From: Saprospiraceae bacterium
Lineage (GTDB): Bacteria; Bacteroidota; Bacteroidia; Chitinophagales; Saprospiraceae
Length of the DNA: 64,000 bases
Reading direction: 5' to 3'
Assembly (NCBI GenBank): GCA_016716185.1
Contig: JADJWV010000002.1
Coordinates: forward strand, 658,501 to 722,500
Positions 37,618 to 45,658 of the stretch are shown one piece after another; within the stretch, counting starts at the first letter, position 1; each line of letters begins with the position of its first letter. The notes beneath the pieces were generated by a model that was not told the DNA's origin, did not search any database, and saw only the letters and a list, made by a program, of their open reading frames with translations. The position numbers and the translations under genes were made by a program.

Positions 37618-39291
37618 CTACTGTACAACTATCTTCCGGCTTTGTTTTCCACCCGGAGTCGTTAAAGAGATGATATAAATTCCGCTATTCCAATTTGAAG
37701 TTGGAATACTTAAGGTTGTTTTTCCTGCATTCAGTAAAGTCGATTGGTTCCAAACAGAAACACCGCTGATGTTTTTGCACTCGATAAGTGTTGAGCTGCT
37801 GTGTGCAGATGCGATTTCAACATTCAACAAATCGCTTACCGGATTTGGATAAACCATAAAATTCTGATCTGCAGCAGGCTGATCAACACCCGTTACGAGT
37901 TCGTACGTGCTGAAATATCTCGAAAACGTACCCGTGCCGATCACTCTTTGTTGGAAGATCTGATTATTCTGGTCGTCAAAGATTTTATACGTTCCATTCA
38001 GACTACTGGTTCCGTTGGTTACGCTGATTTTGTAACACTTGTCTTTCGCAAGAGTTAAGAAATATTTCTTAGCGAGATTATCTGTGAATGGACCGCCTTC
38101 TACGACAATCTGATTTTGGTCATCGTAGATTTTGAAACTGATCTGTGTGGGTTGAGCAGCAGGTTTCAATTCAAAAGTGGATGTCAAAGTCGTCGAAGGA
38201 GTAGGGTAGAATACTGCATCGGTTTTGTTGTTTAACGGTTCGATATCGTCCTGACCGTTTACTTTTAAAATATCAACAGTGAGTGTATTGCTTCCTTTAA
38301 CTGGTGTAAAATCGATCGCAGGCAGGGTTATGTCTTTATCCTCTAAAAATTTGATACTGCCGGTCCACGAGTATGTTTTTACAGATCCACCGTTGATGCT
38401 GTAATTGATATCGAGATTGGTGATCGTTGCATTGCCCGTATTGATCACTTTTACGATAGGACTGGTTTGCGTACCACAAATGAGCGTATCGCCATATACC
38501 CCGGAAGCACTGCTTTCTTTGATGGAAACATCGTTGCCGGGATTTGGCGTCAGATCTAAATAGGCATTTTCTGCCTGATATATTTCTTTGGTAGCATCAT
38601 TCTGAATGAAAACAACCGTCTCCAGATTTCTGAAATTGTAAACCTTGTCAAATTTATAAACAAAAGTGTAAGTCTTGCTTTTTCCGGGTGCATCGATTTC
38701 AGAAATGTTGGTTCCCGTGGTGTTCGGCATGAATTTTTTCATGACGTGATGAAATACTTTCTCGCCATTATTTCCCGGAGGGGCCAGCCACTCTATTACT
38801 TTTTCACAAACAGCTACGCGCATCATAGGCGACCCATTTACCGCAGCTGTTCTGGTGACGGTGACCGCAATTTCCATCGAATTGTAATCGGGCAGTATTT
38901 TATTTTGGATCTCAATCGTATATGGAGCCGGAATCAAAGTAGCAGATTGAATCGTTGCATCTGTAATGGTTGTGGTGGGAGCTCCCTGACTGGCTGCATT
39001 CAGATAGGCATCGGGAACACCCTGAACGCCATAGTAATTCACACGGGTTTGGACTTCAGATGGATTGTCTTTGTTCATCGGATCCACGCCTGGCCAGCTT
39101 ACCTGATAGGCAATCTTGCAAGCCTTGGCTTGATTTCTTTCCAGGATGGGTGCGATCAGGGGATTGTAATACGCACAGGGTCCGCAGGAAGCCTGCGTGA
39201 AATGTTCAACCAGAGCTTTTCTGGGTGATTGTGCCACAGCTGTATTTAAGCTTAAGACAATCAGTAAAATAGAGTAAAAGTTAATTTTCAT
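37618..39291 (-). CDS. Omp28-like thioredoxin-fold T9SS protein
   Basis: A 557-aa secreted protein. The signal peptide is residues 1-20 (MKINFYSILLIVLSLNTAVA). An N-terminal thioredoxin-like, Omp28-related domain follows, with the redox motif ASCGPCAYYNP (CxxC near residues 36-39), a WPGVDPMNKDNPSEVQTR segment and a cis-Pro-like GVQGVPDAYLN (about 90). Beta-sandwich regions (about 130-470) and a C-terminal T9SS type A sorting domain (about 480-557, NFMVYPNPVSDLLNVEI, ending SRKIVVQ) complete it. The CGPC motif suggests thiol-disulfide chemistry on exported proteins; this is inferred. A related protein is encoded at 52072-54108. Confidence 0.87.
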   Translation of the reverse strand: MKINFYSILLIVLSLNTAVAQSPRKALVEHFTQASCGPCAYYNPLIAPILERNQAKACKIAYQVSWPGVDPMNKDNPSEVQTRVNYYGVQGVPDAYLNAASQGAPTTTITDATIQSATLIPAPYTIEIQNKILPDYNSMEIAVTVTRTAAVNGSPMMRVAVCEKVIEWLAPPGNNGEKVFHHVMKKFMPNTTGTNISEIDAPGKSKTYTFVYKFDKVYNFRNLETVVFIQNDATKEIYQAENAYLDLTPNPGNDVSIKESSASGVYGDTLICGTQTSPIVKVINTGNATITNLDINYSINGGSVKTYSWTGSIKFLEDKDITLPAIDFTPVKGSNTLTVDILKVNGQDDIEPLNNKTDAVFYPTPSTTLTSTFELKPAAQPTQISFKIYDDQNQIVVEGGPFTDNLAKKYFLTLAKDKCYKISVTNGTSSLNGTYKIFDDQNNQIFQQRVIGTGTFSRYFSTYELVTGVDQPAADQNFMVYPNPVSDLLNVEIASAHSSSTLIECKNISGVSVWNQSTLLNAGKTTLSIPTSNWNSGIYIISLTTPGGKQSRKIVVQ

Positions 39292-39440
39292 GTTGACTTG
39301 TTTAATAAATAAATTGAATCGTAGCTTTTGGGAAATTGGTGGTTAAAGATAAGGAGATTTGATTCTTAAAATGTTAAAATTTCGGAGCTGGTGGAACCAA
39401 GTCTCAGATTTATTGTTTAAAATTGTTAATAAGAAAAAAA

Positions 39441-39510
39441 AGAGCTCCCCGATAGTCTTTTTATTTGTCAAAGGACAAAGGTTGGTTATTGTTACTATCG
39501 GGGATTTTTT
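39441..39510 (-). terminator. Dyad terminator, bidirectional
   Basis: CCCCGATAGT (39447-39456) pairs with ACTATCGGGG (39494-39503) around a ~37-nt loop. The minus strand runs into a T-run after GAGCTC and the plus strand into ATTTTTT. It lies about 300 bp downstream of yidD on the minus strand and would end that operon's transcript before the Omp28-like gene. Confidence 0.65.
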
Positions 39511-39711
39511 AAGTTAAAAGGTGAGAAGGGAAGAAGGTGAAAAAAGTGAAGAAGGCCTAAGGCCTAAGGATGATAGGAGCCCAAAGCAGAATTAGAAAAG
39601 ATTAAAGAACTAAAGAGGTGATGCAAAAAGTCTATCAAGATAAAACTATAATGTCCCTCGAATATATTTTGATAGTTTTATCGATATATCGAAACTTCAA
39701 AAAGGTCAAAA

Positions 39712-39768
39712 TCCCGATAAAATTGCAAATATTTTAGTAAACAAATAATTCCCTATATTTTATCGGGA
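39712..39768. repeat. 57-bp hairpin repeat, copy B
   Basis: Same termini as copy A (TCCCGATAAAAT and ATTTTATCGGGA). It is flanked on both sides by AAAAGGTC octamers. Confidence 0.9.
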
Positions 39769-39808
39769 CAAAAGGTCAAAAGGTCGAAAGGTCAAATAGC
39801 CTAAATGC

Positions 39809-40051
39809 CTACCCCCCTCGCCCCCCCTTCTTCGGTACCGGATCCTCCCCATGGCCTCCCCAGGGATGACATCGAGTAATTCTTTTCAACCCGAGCAGAA
39901 CCCCTCTTAATACTCCCCATTCCTCAATGGCCTGGATCATGTAATTCGAACAACTCGGCTCAAATCTGCAGTTTTTTCCAAGCAATGGTGAGAGGGCATA
40001 TTGATAAACCCTGACGGGAAAAATGACCAGACTTTTAAATATGGATTTCAT
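39809..40051 (-). CDS. yidD: Membrane protein insertion efficiency factor YidD
   Basis: An 80-aa YidD-family protein that assists YidC-dependent insertion of inner-membrane proteins. The whole family pattern is present: an amphipathic N-terminal helix, then Y-Q-Y-A-L-S-P-L-L-G, RFEPSCSNYMIQAIEEWG with its conserved cysteine, the helix RGVLLGLKRI, a second cysteine in TRCHPWGGHGEDPVP, and a short basic/glycine tail. It starts 18 bp after the lipoprotein gene and is probably in the same transcript; it is not next to rnpA/yidC as in many bacteria. Confidence 0.95.
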   Translation of the reverse strand: MKSIFKSLVIFPVRVYQYALSPLLGKNCRFEPSCSNYMIQAIEEWGVLRGVLLGLKRITRCHPWGGHGEDPVPKKGGRGG

Positions 40052-40069
40052 ATTGAAAGTACAAGCGTC

Positions 40070-41245
40070 TTACAGATTTGAAGAATCGATATGCGATTTC
40101 AGTTGTCTCTTTATTTTTTCAGCAGCCGACAGCAGGAGTTCTTCGTTCGTTGGAAAAGGCAAAGCTTTTCCTTTCAGGCTTTTTTTGCATTCATCGCTCA
40201 CGTAGTCGATATTGCCTTTGTTAATCCGCACATATTTATTTTCAAACAGGCCTTCCACTTCCAGGGGTTTGCTGATTTCAATGTCACCACTGCGCACATT
40301 TGAATACAACATTCTTCCTCCTAATTGAACAGCTTTTTGTTGGGTAATTTCCTCGACCACGGCAACGTATCTCGTCTTGATTTTTTCCTTTACGACTTTG
40401 CCGGTCGAATCTTTTACAACTTTTCCAAACTTGTCTTTTAAAGGTTCTTCAGTGATGATTTCATTGACATCTTCATAAACCCTTGATTTTTCTCTTTCCG
40501 GACTGAATTCCAGGTGGTTGAGCTCGAGTTGAATGTAGTAATCGTAACGTACTGACGGGTCGCTTTTGACATCGTATGATTTCCAGGTGGAATTTAATTT
40601 TTCAAGGCCAATGCTCAGCATTTCGCGTTCGACGGGTTCGGGTATAATCGACTGGGTATTGTTTTTGATTCTGACCAGGTAGTGATTCATGCCCAGCGAT
40701 TTGGCCTGTTTTTTAAGTGCTTCTTTGTCTTTATAAGTTCCAAAAAGCGGATCGATTTGTTCCAATTGTTGGTAAGCTTCCCTGGCCGCAGATTTGTCGA
40801 AATTTCTTTGTGATTCGTCAATGAGCAATAAAGCGGACTGATATAGAAAATCGGCTGTATTTTTTTTGGATTCTTTTTTGAGTTCCTGAATATTGACAAA
40901 ATGAAAACTGGCGCGGTAGCCATCCTCGGCTTCTAAGGGTACAAAAGGTTCAATTTTTCTTTGTCTGTTTTCGATGCGTTCATGAATGATATAAATCCGG
41001 CTCCACTTTTCGTCGTCATCCTGTGACTTGAGCGTACGTTCCATGGCCAGATCTTTTTCCTGCGCTTTTTTAAAGGCGTATTCAAGAGCCAGCACCATTT
41101 CCTTGTCGCGCTTTTTATTGCCCGATAGTTTATTAACGGCATAATCAATGGCCTGGTCGTAATCTCCCCGGTCGATCATTTTTTGAACATTTCCGCAAGA
41201 GGAGATGATAAACATCAAACAAAAGGCGTAGATCAATTTTTTCAT
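40070..41245 (-). CDS. Uncharacterised lipoprotein with TPR-like N-terminal part
   Basis: A 391-aa protein with a lipoprotein signal peptide (MKKLIYAFCLMFIISSC, lipid-modified cysteine at about 17). After it comes a helical region resembling tetratricopeptide-like repeats (MIDRGDYDQAIDYAVNKL at about 21-38 and YEFALKKAQEKD-like helices), rich in charged residues and likely coiled. The second half contains a beta-rich stretch. I do not recognise a named family. It is probably anchored in the inner leaflet of the outer membrane, facing the periplasm. The yidD gene follows after 18 bp. The upstream neighbour is tRNA-Leu, transcribed the same way. Confidence 0.75.
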   Translation of the reverse strand: MKKLIYAFCLMFIISSCGNVQKMIDRGDYDQAIDYAVNKLSGNKKRDKEMVLALEYAFKKAQEKDLAMERTLKSQDDDEKWSRIYIIHERIENRQRKIEPFVPLEAEDGYRASFHFVNIQELKKESKKNTADFLYQSALLLIDESQRNFDKSAAREAYQQLEQIDPLFGTYKDKEALKKQAKSLGMNHYLVRIKNNTQSIIPEPVEREMLSIGLEKLNSTWKSYDVKSDPSVRYDYYIQLELNHLEFSPEREKSRVYEDVNEIITEEPLKDKFGKVVKDSTGKVVKEKIKTRYVAVVEEITQQKAVQLGGRMLYSNVRSGDIEISKPLEVEGLFENKYVRINKGNIDYVSDECKKSLKGKALPFPTNEELLLSAAEKIKRQLKSHIDSSNL

Positions 41246-41341
41246 AAGTCATTTTTTAATTTGACGACAGGATGGTACTAAAGACACAAAGACCATGGAA
41301 AATTATAATTTTTTTAACCTAATGTCTGTGCTTATTTAAAG

Positions 41342-41372
41342 AAAAAAGGAAACGGATACCCATTTCCTTTTT
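41342..41372 (-). terminator. Terminator after tRNA-Leu
   Basis: On the minus strand, directly after the tRNA, AAAGGAAATGGGTATCCGTTTCC can form a GGAAA/TTTCC stem followed by TTTTTTC. The position fits transcription termination of the tRNA gene. Confidence 0.5.
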
Positions 41373-41374
41373 AG

Positions 41375-41456
<82 letters not shown>

Positions 41457-41746
41457 ATGAGCGGCAAAGATAAGAAGGGGAGCCTTTTGTTAGGAATGAA
41501 TTTCAGTATTTCCTCGCTGAATTTCGCCGAATAGGCCGCCATCCATTCAATTTTTTTGTTCGGAGAATCTGAAACATATTAAATATATTATATATATATA
41601 TAAATTTAAAATATAATCCAATACACTTTAAATAAGCTTCAGCTATTTCATGAGTTCATAAATATGACTATTACATATAAACTTTTTTTTAATATTTTTC
41701 GTTATTTACTTGGATTTCTGCGTGTAGGCTTATAATTTTACACCAA

Positions 41747-41935
41747 ATCCCGGCGACAGTAAGTCTTCTTGAAAGCATTGAATACCCTCTCGTCCAATTT
41801 TCTGATTTTCATTTGCGGTTTATAACCTTTTAAAATATTATGCTGATCCGTCAGTAAAGATCGTAGTTTTCTTATTTTGAGACCTTAGTCGAAAGAGCCT
41901 GAATTTGCGCCTTGCAAATTTGGGCTTTTTTTTTT
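41747..41935 (+). ncRNA. Candidate structured non-coding RNA (6S-like?)
   Basis: No coding frame fits, but the stretch looks like a transcription unit. Upstream, TTGG at 41710 is followed after ~20 nt by TAATTTTA (41733-41740), close to the Bacteroidota -7 motif. The end is a strong terminator: AGCCTGAATTTGC and GCAAATTTGGGCT, then ten T residues (about 41895-41936). Inside, CGAC..TAAG (41754-41763) can pair with CTTAGTCG (41884-41891), and AGCAT..AATA (41774-41784) with TATTATGCT (41836-41844). Together they form a long irregular hairpin with internal loops and a small CTGA/TCAG hairpin on the 3' side. The ~190-nt size and shape recall 6S RNA, but no conserved sequence was recognised. This is inference. 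Confidence 0.35.
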
Positions 41936-41936
41936 G
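41895..41936 (+). terminator. Rho-independent terminator of candidate ncRNA
   Basis: The stem AGCC-GAATTTGC / GCAAATTTGGGCT has a short CCTT-type loop, followed by an uninterrupted run of T. It is a strong intrinsic terminator with no protein gene upstream on this strand for more than 450 bp. Confidence 0.75.
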
Positions 41937-41989
41937 GAGTATGGATTATGGGTGATTCGTAATGGCGTCAAAAGGTCGAAAAGTCGAAA

Positions 41990-42046
41990 TCCCGATAAAA
42001 TGACATAATATTTTAGTAAAGAAATAATTCCTATATTTTATCGGGA
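41990..42046. repeat. 57-bp hairpin repeat, copy C
   Basis: TCCCGATAAAAT ... ATTTTATCGGGA as in copies A and B, embedded in CGAAAAGTCG/CGAAACTT words. Confidence 0.9.
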
Positions 42047-42350
42047 CGAAACTTCGAAACTTCGAAACTTCGAAAAGTCGAAACTTCGAAAAGTCAAAAA
42101 GTCAAAAAGACAAAACGTCGAAAAGTCAAAAAGTCAAAAAGTCATCCCGATAAAATGAAATAGCTCTTCAGAAAAGAAATAATCACGGACATTTTATCGG
42201 GAGGTCGAAAAGTCAAAAGGTCGAAACTTCGAAAAGTCGAAAGGTCGAAACTTCGAAAAGTCGAAAGGTCAAAAAGTTGAAACTTCGAAAGGTCGAAACT
42301 TCGAAAAGTCGAAAAGTCGAAAGGTCAAAAAGTCAAAAGGTCAAAATTTC
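42046..42350. repeat. Octanucleotide word array (CGAAACTT / AAAAAGTC / AAAAGGTC)
   Basis: About 300 bp of 8-nt period words: CGAAACTT repeated, then AAAAAGTC and AAAAGGTC variants. It is interrupted by hairpin copy D at 42145-42202 and ends right at the stop codon of the AhpD-like gene. The words drift but the period holds. Confidence 0.85.
42145..42202. repeat. 58-bp hairpin repeat, copy D (divergent centre)
   Basis: Termini TCCCGATAAAAT and ATTTTATCGGGA are intact. The centre differs from the other copies (AAATAGCTCTTCAGAAAAG and CACGGAC replace the usual bases), so the arms are better conserved than the loop. Confidence 0.88.
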
Positions 42351-42703
42351 TAAACACCTTTACCCTTTCCCCCCAGCTCTTCCCAAAACTCTGCCGCCCT
42401 CCTTGTGTGTGGAATGCAAATCGAGCCCCCTACCATATTGGCAATGGCAAAGACTTCGTATACTTGTTCGGTTGAAAGATTATTTTCATGACATTTTATA
42501 AGATGATACTTGATGCAATCATCGCATCTTAAAACCATCGAAGCAACCAGCCCCAGCATTTCCTTGGTAGCAACATCCAATGCGCCTTCCTGATACATTT
42601 GATGGTCCAATGAAAAAAATCGTTTCAAGGCCAAATTATCCTGTGATAAGATCAGCTCATTCATGCGGGAGCGGTAATCATTGAATTCCTGAACTAAAGA
42701 CAT
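42350..42703 (-). CDS. Carboxymuconolactone decarboxylase/AhpD-like protein
   Basis: A 117-aa all-helical protein of the CMD/AhpD family. It carries the CxxC redox motif in RCDDCIKYHL (near residues 59-66), with the following histidine four residues on, as in AhpD-like peroxidase partners and gamma-carboxymuconolactone decarboxylase homologues. Family members without a specific pathway are common; a role in thiol-dependent peroxide reduction is the best guess. The gene lies 20 bp downstream of a small membrane protein gene on the same strand. Confidence 0.87.
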   Translation of the reverse strand: MSLVQEFNDYRSRMNELILSQDNLALKRFFSLDHQMYQEGALDVATKEMLGLVASMVLRCDDCIKYHLIKCHENNLSTEQVYEVFAIANMVGGSICIPHTRRAAEFWEELGGKGKGV

Positions 42704-42722
42704 AAACTGTAAATTGATAATG

Positions 42723-43190
42723 TTAAACTTCGTTTCTGTTGATTTGTTTCCAGATGCTCCAGAAAATTTTTGGGATCAAAACAAGCGTCGAGCAAAAAAA
42801 AGCAACGGCCCAAAAAACCATTTCAGATCTTATAAATCGCGAGAGCTTATCTTGTTCGTGTAAAGCCAAATTGCTTACGATTTCCTGAATTCCAATATCG
42901 TTGATCAAAACTTTGAAATGCTGAAACCTGTCAAAACCGAGCACAAAACCAATAGCAAGCAAACCCATCAAAGAAATTTTAACCGGAATGTTCCAGGCGT
43001 AGGGAGTGTATTTCCAAAGGAATATCCAACGGATGCAGGTGATGGCTCCGATTATAAAGCAAAGATTTGAAATCCAGAAAGGATAATTAATTTTAAAGAT
43101 CAGGAGCGGAGTTAAAAACAAAAAGGCGGCTACGCAGCTTCCTGTCAACCAAAGGAACTCCACTTTTAAAATTTTATTTTTAGGATTCAT
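42723..43190 (-). CDS. Small four-helix membrane protein of unknown function
   Basis: About 155 aa when started at ATG 43190 (the frame also opens at 43235 with 15 more residues; the shorter start begins MNPKNKILKVEF and has an A-rich leader). Four hydrophobic segments are visible, near residues 10-28, 35-55, 70-88 and 130-150 of the shorter form. A soluble stretch with HFKVLINDIGIQEIVSNLALHEQD lies between the last two. No family recognised. The order with the AhpD-like gene (20 bp gap) suggests one transcript. Confidence 0.65.
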   Translation of the reverse strand: MNPKNKILKVEFLWLTGSCVAAFLFLTPLLIFKINYPFWISNLCFIIGAITCIRWIFLWKYTPYAWNIPVKISLMGLLAIGFVLGFDRFQHFKVLINDIGIQEIVSNLALHEQDKLSRFIRSEMVFWAVAFFCSTLVLIPKIFWSIWKQINRNEV

Positions 43191-43280
43191 CTTTTTTTCA
43201 GATTCACCGGGTCTGTTAGAGCCGGAGAAATGCAAACTTAATCGAAATCCACCAAAGGTCGATTATCGTATCTTTATGCC

Positions 43281-44393
43281 ATGTGGCAGAAATATTACCG
43301 TTACATCATCGGCGCATTGTTGCTGATTGCTTTGGCCCTGGTATTCAGCTATTTTATCGAAGTCGTTAGCTTTATTTTGATATCCTGGATCATGAGTATG
43401 ATCGGACAGCCCATTATGAATTTTTTATTGCTGCGACTGAAGCTCCTGAATCTGAAATTTGGAAAATCGCTGGCCGCTGCGTTAACGCTGGTGACCATGT
43501 TTATTTCGATTGGATTGCTGCTTTGGGCATTTATACCATTGGTTATTCAACAAGCGGTGGTACTTTCTAAAGTCGATTTCAACGCCATGTCGGTTGTGCT
43601 CCAGGAACCCATTGAAAACATCAATGTCTGGTTGAGATCCATGGGGCTCGAACCCGGGCCGAGCGCTGCAGACCAGATTCAGGCCTTGATAGGTGGTTAT
43701 TTTAATCCTACTTTGATCAGTTCATTTTTTGGAACCCTGCTCAGTAAAGCGGGATATCTGGTCATCGCCTTGTTTTCAATCATGTTCATCAGTTTTTTCT
43801 TTTTGAAGGAACGGGGCCTGTTTACAGAAATCATTCTGGCTATCGTTCCCACGGGGTTGGAGAAAAAAGCAGCCCATGTGATCGATGATATTACCATTCT
43901 GTTGACCCGGTATTTTGGAGGGATTGTCATTCAGATGACCATACTCATGATTTTGTCGGTGAGTTTGCTAAGTTTTTTTGGAATCAAAAATGCTTTCCTT
44001 ATTTCCTTCTTTTATGCCGTTATGAACATCATTCCATATCTGGGGCCGTTGATCGGTGCGGTATTTGCATGTTTACTCACCATTTCTTCAAATCTCGAAC
44101 TCGATTTCTACCAGCAGATCGTTCCCCTGATTTTGAAAGTGCTTACTGTATTTTTTATCACGAAGTTGCTCGACGATTTTATCATTCAGCCCTATATTTT
44201 TTCAAAAAGGGTTCAGGCACATCCTCTGGAAATTTTTATCATCATCATGGTTGGTGCCCGGATTGGTGGAATTGCAGGAATGGTGCTGGCTATTCCCGCA
44301 TACACGATTTTCAGGGTCATAGCGAAAACATTCCTCAGTGAATTTAAGGTTATCAGGAAGATCACAGAAGATCTGGATCCCACTCAAAATTGA
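43281..44393 (+). CDS. AI-2E family transporter (PerM/YdiK type)
   Basis: A 370-aa polytopic membrane protein of the AI-2E transporter (UPF0118) family, about seven to eight transmembrane helices. The N-terminal hydrophobic pair is followed by a long amphipathic loop (about 90-150). The conserved C-terminal part contains FFGIKNAFLISFFYAVMNIIPYLGPLIGAV (about 235-265), with the diagnostic NxIPYxGP, and the later DDFIIQPYIFSKRVQAHPLEIFIIIM (about 300-325), with QP and HP. Known members export quorum-signal precursors, lipids or ions; the substrate is unknown. It diverges from the small membrane protein gene; the 45-90 bp between their starts holds the promoters. Confidence 0.92.
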   Translation: MWQKYYRYIIGALLLIALALVFSYFIEVVSFILISWIMSMIGQPIMNFLLLRLKLLNLKFGKSLAAALTLVTMFISIGLLLWAFIPLVIQQAVVLSKVDFNAMSVVLQEPIENINVWLRSMGLEPGPSAADQIQALIGGYFNPTLISSFFGTLLSKAGYLVIALFSIMFISFFFLKERGLFTEIILAIVPTGLEKKAAHVIDDITILLTRYFGGIVIQMTILMILSVSLLSFFGIKNAFLISFFYAVMNIIPYLGPLIGAVFACLLTISSNLELDFYQQIVPLILKVLTVFFITKLLDDFIIQPYIFSKRVQAHPLEIFIIIMVGARIGGIAGMVLAIPAYTIFRVIAKTFLSEFKVIRKITEDLDPTQN

Positions 44394-44507
44394 ATGAGTT
44401 GTCTTTCGCAAATGAATGAGAGTTTTGTTATTTACTCAAAGGTTCCTCGCGAAAAATTTCAGGATCCATTCGAAGTCAGCTACATTTGAGAGTTAATTCA
44501 TCCCCAT

Positions 44508-45191
44508 ATGTGGTCTGAGATCCGAAATGCTTTTTCTTCATACCTGGATGCGCTGGCAGGGTCCATTCCCGCCATTGTCAATTCGCTGATCATTTTGATC
44601 GCCGGATGGTTACTGGCTCGGGTCACCAAATGGTTGGTATATAAGGCCTGCCATTTTGCCGGGATCGATAAAATCAGTCAGCAAACTGCGGTGCACCGTT
44701 TTTTAGAAAGGAGGGGATTTAAAAATGGTTTTTCCGGAGTGACTTCGTCTTTATTCTTTTGGCTGATTATGCTCATCGTCCTGGTTAAGTTTTTCAATTT
44801 ACTGGGAATGGATGTCGTTTCCGACCTTTTGAACCAGGTGGTCGCTTTTATACCTAGTCTGTTGGTTGCTTGCGTAATCCTCATCGTTGGATTTTATCTG
44901 GCTGATTTTGTTTCCGGATTGGCAGTCGGAGCTTTGGAAGAATCCGCCTATGAACATCCGGAATTGCTGGGAAAGATGGTGTTTTATTGCATCGCTTTTT
45001 TCACGTTGGCTATAGCACTGACTCAAATTGGCATCGGTGAAGCATTGATCACGAATGTCGTCAGCATATTTTTTGGTTCGATCGGACTGGCTTTTGGCAT
45101 TGCCTTCGGACTTGGAGGCAAGGAATGGGCTTCAGATATGATTGCCCGATATTTTGGACGAGACAACAAAGATCAATCGCCAAATCGTTAA
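44508..45191 (+). CDS. Mechanosensitive-channel-like TM-helix protein
   Basis: A 227-aa membrane protein with conserved TM-helix repeats (the type placed before MscS domains). The first helix (about 17-38, AGSIPAIVNSLIILIAGWLLA) is followed by a helical turn and a second ~42-residue repeat. Further hydrophobic segments lie near 82-105, 118-145 and 165-205, and the last contains GSIGLAFGIAFGLGGKEWASDMIARYF, with a G/A-rich pore-like pattern. There is no large cytoplasmic MscS beta domain. It is likely an osmotic-stress-related membrane protein or the pore half of a channel. Its end overlaps the opposing DUF2237 gene by 4 bp. Confidence 0.8.
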   Translation: MWSEIRNAFSSYLDALAGSIPAIVNSLIILIAGWLLARVTKWLVYKACHFAGIDKISQQTAVHRFLERRGFKNGFSGVTSSLFFWLIMLIVLVKFFNLLGMDVVSDLLNQVVAFIPSLLVACVILIVGFYLADFVSGLAVGALEESAYEHPELLGKMVFYCIAFFTLAIALTQIGIGEALITNVVSIFFGSIGLAFGIAFGLGGKEWASDMIARYFGRDNKDQSPNR

Positions 45192-45568
45192 TCCGAGGTT
45201 TGTACCAGCTTATGCTCTAATAACTGCTCGAATTGGATATCTTTTAAAACATCCATATTGGTGGCCTCCAGATACACCAAAGGTGCTTTACCGGCATCGC
45301 AGGCCTGCGCCCAGCGCAAAGCACAAAGACACCATTTTTCACCAGGCTTGACACCCGGAAAAAGGTATTCGGGCCTGGGAGTACTGAGGTCGTTGCCAAC
45401 ACTCTTTGAATACTCCAGGAATTCCTCATCAGCCAAAATGCAAACGGTGTGTTGTCCAGTATCTTCAAATCCGGTCCTGCAACAGCCGTCGCGGTAAAAT
45501 CCGGTCAGCGGGTTAGTGCTGCAAGGCTCCAAAGGCTTCCCAAAGACATTTAATGGATGTTTTTCCAT
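45188..45568 (-). CDS. DUF2237 family protein
   Basis: A 126-aa protein matching the DUF2237 family over its full length: NVFGKPLEPCSTNPLTGFYRDGCCRTG near residues 7-34, then DTGQHTVCILADEEFLEYSKSVGNDLSTP, KPGEKWCLCALRW and the final Y-L-E-A-T segment. Several cysteines, especially the CC and WCLC pairs, are conserved and may bind metal or form disulfides. The biological role is unknown. It converges on the mechanosensitive-like gene; the upstream side faces the OmpA gene. Confidence 0.87.
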   Translation of the reverse strand: MEKHPLNVFGKPLEPCSTNPLTGFYRDGCCRTGFEDTGQHTVCILADEEFLEYSKSVGNDLSTPRPEYLFPGVKPGEKWCLCALRWAQACDAGKAPLVYLEATNMDVLKDIQFEQLLEHKLVQTSD

Positions 45569-45590
45569 AGTTTATATGCTTAACAAATTA

Positions 45591-45624
45591 TTTGGTACAT
45601 AAATTGCATAAAGCCTTAATTTTG
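45591..45624 (+). promoter_or_regulatory. Candidate Bacteroidota-type promoter of OmpA gene
   Basis: TTTG at 45591-45594 is followed after 22 nt by TAATTTTG (45617-45624), an exact match to the TAnnTTTG -7 motif at normal spacing. Transcription would start near 45631, giving a ~28-nt leader before the ATG at 45659. Confidence 0.55.
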
Positions 45625-45658
45625 AGGCTAATTTTATTAAATCTAACCGTAATCCACC

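Larger units (their letters stand above)
39292..39808. other. Intergenic region: terminator, hairpins and octamer repeats
   Basis: This 517-bp gap contains the dyad at 39441-39510. An 11-bp inverted repeat GATAAAACTAT (39639-39649) pairs with 39672-39682 and runs into the palindrome TCGATATATCGA. Copy B of the 58-bp hairpin lies at 39712-39768, between AAAAGGTC-type octamers. No ORF with coding character was seen. Confidence 0.6.
41457..42349. other. Intergenic region: AT-rich block, possible ncRNA, repeats
   Basis: About 0.9 kb without a protein gene. Positions 41575-41660 are A/T-rich with TATATATATATA. A promoter-like and terminator-like pair encloses the candidate RNA at about 41747-41935. 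Two 57-58 bp hairpin copies (41990, 42145) then lie within an array of 8-nt words up to about 42350. Confidence 0.6.

Noticed and set aside
42046..42350. Possible CRISPR array
   Set aside because: The repeats are 8-nt words without regular unique spacers; no 25-40 bp repeat unit and no cas genes nearby.
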